Assembly: GCA_019188255.1 (NCBI GenBank)
Contig: JAETXT010000002.1
Span: forward strand, 5,518,001-5,582,000
Reading direction: 5' to 3'
Length of the DNA: 64,000 bases
Origin: Verticillium longisporum
Lineage: Eukaryota > Ascomycota > Sordariomycetes > Glomerellales > Plectosphaerellaceae
The notes beneath the pieces are model-generated. The model did no database searches and was not told the origin of the DNA. It saw only the letters and a program-made list of their open reading frames with translations. Each line of letters starts with the position of its first letter. The first letter of the stretch is position 1. This document shows positions 57,702 through 64,000 of the stretch, piece by piece. A program made the translations under genes and the position numbers.

Positions 57702-58988
57702 GGAGCCAAGGCCTCCTTCCTCGTGGGTTTCCTACCGCGCTGCCACCGCCCGGATACGCGACCGAATCGCCCTTGTCGCCGAGAAAACGGGATTGGATTA
57801 TCGCATCAGATGATCCGTAGGTGTACTGGGAGACGAGCCCGAGACAGACTGGCTACGAGAGTCGGCCTCGGTCACTGGCGCCGATTGCGCAGGCTCTACT
57901 CTGAGACTGGACAAGTCGCGCGCGGAAGGCGACCTTGACGACTCGGCGTCTTGGATTGGGACGACACAAGAGAGAGGCAGGTCAGTGCCTTGGTTGCAGA
58001 GGAACGATGAACACTCGAGTAGAGTGGCAAGGAAGGCTCGAAGTGCGTGATCCGGGATGCACGAGAGGCCGCCCCCAAGGCACAAGGGCGCGTGAAATGC
58101 TGGTCTATCGAATGTCGGAACAGTTGGACGACACGTTATCGAATGAGTCCCGAGGGCTATCGCGTTGTGCCGTGGTCGCGCAGAGGTAAATGTTGGCGCT
58201 TGTCGAGAGGGTGGTAGGGTGACGTGAGGTGGTGTTGAAAGGATCCCCCAGGGAAGGTGACAACAGCCGGGCGGAAGTGGAAGCCAGAGAGAGAGCCTTC
58301 CGTTTTTTGCAGGGCAGGCAAGCAGGCAAAAGCAGGCACCACTGCACTGCTGCTGGCCACAGGCCACTGGCTGCTGGCTGCTGGTGCTTCTGCCGGCGCC
58401 GAGCGCTGGCTGGGGACGGATGGTGGAGCCTGGGCGGGTCCTGAACGGGTCGTCCATCTGGAAAGTCAGTCTTGGCACAGGAGCGGTCATGTGATCCGAT
58501 TCGTCAGAAACCAGGACCCGGATTCCTGCCTGTCCCTTCTTCCTCATGCCCGGCCACCACCCCTTTCGGACCTGACGCGAGACACGAGATAAAGGGGGCA
58601 CCACAGAAAAGGGTGACACCAAACAGCCACATGGTGGTCGTAAGGAGAGAATGCTTCTTTTCCGTCCGTTTTTTGTTTCATAGACATGAATGTAACTAAC
58701 TACACATTGCACCAAAGACCAACCGAACCGCCCATAACTTTGCCCTTTGTGACTCCATCGCAACTAATGTATGCCCTCGGAATTCAGTACCATCCATCAT
58801 GCCTCCTGCTGTTTTTCTTTTCCCTGCCAAGAATCGTCGTTTCAAATGGTTTCTGTCGTGCGATATCGAGAGAACGCGTGGAGAAAACGTAAGCGCCGCG
58901 CTTGACTTAGCTGTGCAGGTAGAAAACAAATCATGAGTCTCAATTCCCTATCTAGAAGTATGCTCCAAGGCACCAAATGCTCTTCCAC
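57702..58988. promoter_or_regulatory. Intergenic: MED14 promoter, G6PDH 3' flank
   Basis: 1.29 kb. It contains a 321-codon open frame on the minus strand (57798-58763) with no domain, biased Ser/Pro composition and overlap with other frames; not called a gene. No repeat of note. Confidence 0.45.
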
Positions 58989-60965
58989 TTACAACTTGTT
59001 AGGCGCCGAAGCCGCAGTCGTCGGCCATTGGTAACCAGCAGCGTCACTAAACTTGTATCCGTATGAAGAAGTGAAGTCATCGAGAACGGCAGGGCCGCGA
59101 GAGCCTGCAAACACTTTTAGTGCCGCCACGGCATCGGTCGGACAGTCACGAAAGGGGGCACTCACCGTAGGGGTACTCCATGGGGATGATCTCCTTGTTA
59201 TCGTCCAAGTAGTGCAGCAGGGGGTGAAGATCCTCCAGCTGGCGTCCAGCTCGTCGTCGCGCACAAAGTTGGAGTGGTCGCCCTTGAGGCAGTCGAGGAT
59301 GAGGGACTCGTAGGCCTCGGGGATCTTGAGGTCCGAGAAACGGCGGCGGTAGGTGAGGTCGAGCTCGGTGACGACCGTCTGCATGCTGAGGCCGGGGAGC
59401 TTGGAGTTCATCTTGATGTAGACCGACTCGTTGGGCTGGATACGCATGACGAGCTCGTTACGGGGGATGTCCTTGAAGATACCCGACGTGACATCCTTGA
59501 ACTGAATGCGAATCTCCGTCTTCTGCTCGTTGAGAGCCTTGCCGGCCTTCATGATGAACGGCACTCCGTCCCACCTCTCATTCTTAATGTAGGCGACCAG
59601 GGCGCAGAATGTGGGGCACCTCGAGTCTTTGGGGACTGTGTCGTGTTCCTTGTTCTTCGGCTTGCTGCGATCCAGCGTCATGACGTACTGTCAGATAATG
59701 ACGTTCTTGGGCTCGATCGCGGGGATGGCACGCAGCACGCGGACCTTCTCGTCGCGAATGTCCTCGGCGGAGAAGGAGATGGGTCGCTCCATGGCAAGCA
59801 GGGTCAGCACCTGAAGCAGATGGTTCTGCATGACATCGCGGACGATACCGAACTCGTCAAAGTAGCCGCCACGGCCCTCGGTGCCGAAAGGCTCCTTGAA
59901 TGTGATCTGGACGTTGTCGATGTTCTGCCTGTTCCAGGTGGCGCCGAAGAATGAGTTACCGAATCGAAGGATGAGGATGTTCTTCACCATCTCCTTGCCA
60001 AGGTAGTGGTCAATGCGGAAGAGCTCGTCCTCCTTCCAGTCGGGCTCGAGCGACTTTTGCAGCTCGCGAGAGCTGGCGAGATCCTTGCCGAAGGGCTTCT
60101 CGACCTGCAGACAGTCGTGTTAGGAGTGCATTATGGCTGCGTCCAGAAGGACTCGACTTACGACAACGCGGGCAATGCCCTTGCTGGGGTAGCAGCACTT
60201 CTTCAGGTGCTGGGACACAATGGTGAAGACGCTGGGGGAGAGCCATGTAGAAAAGACGATGGGTCTCGGGCTTGCCGGACTCGAGCTTCTCAAGATGGTC
60301 GTTCAGGGCGAGGAAGGACTCATCCTTATCGTATTGGCCGGAGACGTATGTGCAGAGGTTGCAAAAGTCGTTCAGCTGCTGCTCAATCTCCTTGGTGGGG
60401 GTCTTAATGTAGGACCGGATGCGACGAATGTACTCGTCGTGCTCCATCTTGGTTCGCGCATATCCGACGATCTTGATATCTTTGGGCAGAAACTGGTTGC
60501 GGTACTAATTGTTCGAGGTTAGCCATGGCCGTCTCGAGGAACTCTCACTCCATTTAGTTGCTGTCGTCAATGCAACTGATAAAAGGAGACGCAGTGGCAC
60601 ATACCAGACCGAAGAGCGCGGGGTACTAAGACAATAAAGTCAGCAGATTGCGGGCGGAAATGAGGGGCACGCCGCAGCGGTCGCTCATACCGTCTTCTTC
60701 TTGGCTAGATCGCCCGAGGCACCGAGGACAATAATGACGGTGTTGTCCTTCAGCTCCAGCGTCCTGTGAGGCGAATTGATGTCAGTCGACCTGTGCATGA
60801 TGCTTTGGCGTGGTTCTGCAGCTCAGCAAAGGGCTCTCGCGCGCCTGGCGGCGCGGACATGGGCGGCGAAGCTCCGAGAAGCAATGTTGGAGAGGTGCGG
60901 GCGGCTGGTGGGGTAAAAGAGCAGCGATGCGATACGTACGAAGCGGCGGATGTGAGTTCGGACAT
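58989..60965 (-). CDS. Glucose-6-phosphate 1-dehydrogenase (frame breaks and internal TGA)
   Basis: First, NADPH-producing enzyme of the oxidative pentose phosphate pathway. Exons on the minus strand: 60965-60940, 60763-60691, 60625-60605, 60504-60162, 60104-59166 and 59104-58989, including tiny 26- and 21-nt exons. Landmarks: [14 protein letters not shown] (NADP site), [36 protein letters not shown], the active-site motif [33 protein letters not shown] and [20 protein letters not shown]. Three defects: in exon 4, LPQRLHHC replaces the expected LPPSVFTIV because a C5 run (plus 60234-60238) is two bases short or one too long; in exon 5, FTPCCTTW replaces [10 protein letters not shown] through a C5 run (59220-59224) one base short; and an in-frame TGA (59691-59693) stands at a conserved Gly between NVII and QYV. 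Corrected length would be about 506 aa. The rest is intact. Confidence 0.93.
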
Positions 60966-63501
60966 GATGGCGGTCGGGTGAAGAGGTAGACTCTCGGAGA
61001 AGACAGGGGAGGATAGAATATGTCGCAAGAGGAACTGGTCGAGGGTCGAAATTTACCAGTTAGCCAGAAGGAAGAGGAAGAGCAAGAGGTCGAAAGACGG
61101 AGGAAGGTTGGCAGAGGTGACGAAAGGTGAGGTAAGATAGGTAGGTCCGACCCCGACGGCATGTTAGTAATGACGCTTCGGCAGGCTCGCCTCACTGCTG
61201 TGACTGCACTGGGACTGGGCTGGGCCGGCCTGGTTGGGGGGAACAGGCGGCGCAACTGAGGGGGTCTTTCCAGGGCAGTCAAACTGTCAACTGCCCCGCC
61301 GTCGCTTCCCGGCGGATGCACTCCCCCTGCACTCCCCCCCAGGATGCCTGGTTGCCAGCGCCGGCCGGACCACCACTCGCCCAGAATACTGGGGGTGGGT
61401 GGCTGGAGCTCGCCGTTCCAGCTGGCGGGGTTTAATTGGAAGCGATCCAGCGGCCATCTTGGTCGGACGAGAGCTCGGAGGTTGTGGACGTAGTGGGCAT
61501 GGGGGTGGAAATCCACGGGGTTCCAGGAACTCACTTTTCCGCAACTTCGTTCTGAGATGAGGTCGTTATCGCCGGCTTCGGACTGCGTTCAACCGGGCTA
61601 GCAAAAGAGGGGTCAGGGTCAGGGTCAGGGTTGAGCTTTGGTGGGATGAAAAAAAATCCAGGAGAAGGGTGTGGTGACAAGAACGGGAGGGCAGATCGTG
61701 GGAGGCTCGTCGGTGTTGTATGCGCCCGAAGCCAGAACAGATGAAGGCCCAGGGAGCGAGCAAGGAACAACTCCGCGGTCGCCGGAGGGGAGGGGGCGCT
61801 ATCGGTTCCAGCGGTGCGGACTCGTCGATGCGACAGGCAGGAAACAGTGACGAAATTGCTTCTGGTCAGTGTCCTTGGTGGGGGTCCAGGTGAGGGGCTG
61901 GTGAGTTGTTGACTTTCGGCTTTAAGACCGAGAGCGGCGATCTCGGTCTGATTATAAACGTTGAGAGTCGTAGAGTAGTGTGTACGCCGTGGATTTCAGA
62001 TGAAATGCCCCCGAGTCCTCCGAAGCACAATGACCGTGATGGCACGTACAATGGACTTCCTGTTGCATTTCGGTGCCCAAGGGCCAAGGTGAAGCGGACA
62101 AGAAAAGGATAGAAAAAGCGCCAACGGGCGTATGACTTACGCGTGTGAACAGGCGGGTAAATACACGTCAAGACGTCTGTGGATTGAGCACGGAGGAGAT
62201 ACAAGTCTCTCATTCACTGGATCAGAAATCAGTTCGCGCGAAGGAGGATGGGAAACCCTCTATTCTTGTATTCCTTGCTGTCCCCCATCTGTCGCTGTCG
62301 AATGTTTCTCTGCCCCCCCCCCCCCATTCATCCCGCCGTCGGTAGACACAGGCCGCAGCGAGCGTTGCACCGTCGTAGAAATTGGTGAGCCTGGCCCCTC
62401 GGCCCCCCATCGTCCACAGCGAGGCCGGCCGCCTTTACACTCAACCTCTGGTATCCAATCGTCGAGTCGCGCTTCGAACCTCCCGATGTCAAAAAACCCC
62501 GCGCCCCTCCGGTTCAATTCGCGCAGACAGAGCACTCAGCCAAGCGTACTTGGTGGATGTCTGATATGAACTGGGCTGGGCCTATCTCTTCCACCACCGA
62601 AGACCTCCGGTTGAGATTCACCGTGGGTGAACCGCGGCTGGGCAGTCTTCAGCCGGGGGCTCCAGCAACTTGGTGGATTTTTGCACATCGAAGGCGCTTT
62701 TTTCTATACATGAATCTCGTGATGCCATCAATTCATCAACTCGTCAACGATGACTGAAAAGCTGGCCGAGATGATGAATGACATCACTGATATGCCAAAC
62801 GACCGGAGTTGCAAATACCTTTCCATCCAGGTACACTGCCCCGATAGTCGTAAACGAGAACGATACAAGAAGGCATTTTATCCATTTCGAAAGCACATTC
62901 GAACACCGATGACGATTTCGTGATAATTTGCATTGCAGAACCAGTTGGGGCTTTGGTGGGGGTTGATCGCACTACATGACCTGCCATGTTTCGTTTCGAA
63001 GCATCTCCGACGATCGAGGGCTGCAAGGCTGATGACTCCAGGCACTCTGACGCGCGATTGACGGACTTTCTCCAGGGTAAAAGTATCGGCATAGACAATG
63101 GCAGATCCACTCGCTTCGGCCAAATTGGGCGAGCGAGCCGCACCAGTCATGAGAAGGCCAAGCACAGGCCATCTGAGGCCGCAATAAGGGCCTTACTCAG
63201 CGCACCAGCCACATTTCATCTCTGGATTACTAAGGCAAGCTGATAGACGATAAGCCTCGATCGAGGCCTTGAATTATTGAACAGGCGAAAACGCACAATC
63301 CCCGTCACCTGACCTAGGGCAACGCCTTCCCGAATCGAAAATTATTCCAGTGGACCTGCCACCACCGACCATCACGACCAGCGACTCAACGACTCACACG
63401 ACAAATCGGCCGGCAACTAACCTTGGAGAATCGTCTTGCCGCGACAATTCTCTAACTTTCCTTACAACAGCACATACGTTGGAGTGAGGGAATACGACAA
63501 G
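60966..63501. promoter_or_regulatory. Divergent region, G6PDH / eL33, with GGGTCA and poly-C tracts
   Basis: 2.5 kb between divergent starts. A GGGTCA tandem (about four copies) lies at 61611-61633 and a run of about 13 C at about 62,312-62,325. Open frames of up to about 250 codons overlap without domains. The last about 200 bp should hold the eL33 promoter. No gene recognised. Confidence 0.45.
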
Positions 63502-64000
63502 ATGCCTTCGGAGCAGGGACACAGACGTGAGTATCCCCCGCCAACCGGCGCATGCGGAGGATGCACTTCACGATCGCATCGCAGGCATGCCACGAGTTTG
63601 AATGAATCTTGGCTAACAGTGCTTCTGCAGTATACGTCAAGTGAGTATTACCATTTATCGCGCTCTGGAGGACCGCATGCGCAACTCGAATCACGAACAT
63701 GAACCGAAACACGACGCACAACCCAACCCCGACCGACCGAGCGAATCTTGCGCACACACAGCGAAGCGATGGGACGAGCATGAGCAGGAGGCTGACTTGA
63801 GGAAATAGGGGACGTCACCTGTCCTACCAGCGTAGCCGCCACGTCACGCACTCCGAGACCAGCCTGATCAAGATCGAGGGCGTTGACAACACCGACGCTG
63901 CCAAGTAGGCCACGCCCTCCTCAGTGACAATCAACAAAGCACTGTTTTGCTGACCCTCGAACAGCTTCTACCTCGGCAAGAAGGTCGCCTACGTCTACAA
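63502..64000 (+). CDS. RPL33: 60S ribosomal protein eL33 (L35Ae), 3'-partial
   Basis: Large-subunit ribosomal protein. Exons 63502-63526, 63631-63640, 63809-63904 and 63965 onward to the window edge. The ATG begins MPSEQGHR; exon 2 is only 10 nt and supplies LYVK together with flanking bases; exon 3 gives GRHLSYQRSRHVTHSETSLI and IEGVDNTDAA; exon 4 begins NFYLGKKVAYVY. The encoded order is the eL33 N-terminus without interruption. Introns are 104, 168 and 60 nt with GTGAGT, GTGAGT and GTAGGC donors. Without exon 2 the frame would be lost (10 nt), so it must be included. The rest of the protein (about half) is beyond 64000. Confidence 0.94.

Noticed and set aside
57798..58763. 321-codon open frame upstream of MED14
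   Set aside because: No recognisable domain, promoter position, biased Ser/Pro composition and overlapping frames on the other strand; likely chance.
61611..61633. GGGTCA repeat as telomere-like sequence
   Set aside because: Only about four copies, not TTAGGG, and internal among housekeeping genes.

Overview
The window is nuclear DNA of a filamentous ascomycete, most likely a sordariomycete (the protein sequences look hypocrealean; that placement is by eye). The reasons are many short (about 45 to 210 nt) GT-AG introns, a gene with two C2H2 fingers plus a Zn2Cys6 cluster, a SWIRM-amine oxidase-HMG box demethylase, a CRH-type cell wall transglycosylase, intron-containing tRNA-Pro genes, CT-rich leaders and GC-rich codons. 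I see no plasmid, virus, transposon, CRISPR array or secondary-metabolite cluster.

Layout. 0-9 kb: partial C2H2/Zn2Cys6 regulator (-), short-chain dehydrogenase (-), histidyl-tRNA synthetase (+), TDT/SSU1-like transporter (-). 8.3-11.9 kb: no gene recognised, ending in a CT-rich leader. 11.9-18 kb: an unrecognised 409-aa protein (+), CaMKI-type kinase (-), UBE2W-type E2 (+). 18.6-30.4 kb: VPS33 (+), LSD1-like demethylase (+), ATP synthase gamma (-), topoisomerase I (+). 31-44 kb: CRH GH16 enzyme (-), aromatic/aminoadipate-type aminotransferase (+), seryl-tRNA synthetase (+), CYP52-clan P450 (-), GH20 hexosaminidase (-). 45.9-52.5 kb: two near-identical tRNA-Pro(AGG) genes flanking protoporphyrinogen oxidase (-) and a NAB2-type CCCH protein (-). 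54-64 kb: MED14 (-), glucose-6-phosphate dehydrogenase (-), and the start of ribosomal protein eL33 (+).

These are mostly independent housekeeping genes, not an operon or pathway cluster. Loose themes are translation (HisRS, SerRS, eL33, tRNA-Pro), mitochondria (ATP synthase gamma, HEM14, probably the aminotransferase), chromatin/transcription (LSD1, TOP1, MED14, NAB2, the regulator) and the cell wall (CRH, GH20).

I found no novel multi-gene system. The most notable signals are: single-base frame breaks, mostly in homopolymers, in several essential genes plus an in-frame TGA in G6PDH (assembly error is the simplest reading); a cluster of substitutions in the most conserved helix of ATP synthase gamma, including Lys at the position of bacterial gamma Met23; a C61-to-T change in one of two tRNA-Pro copies; a 15-bp minisatellite that contains the hexosaminidase stop codon; and 7- and 10-nt exons in the kinase and eL33 genes. 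Exon boundaries were assigned by hand from splice signals and reading frame.
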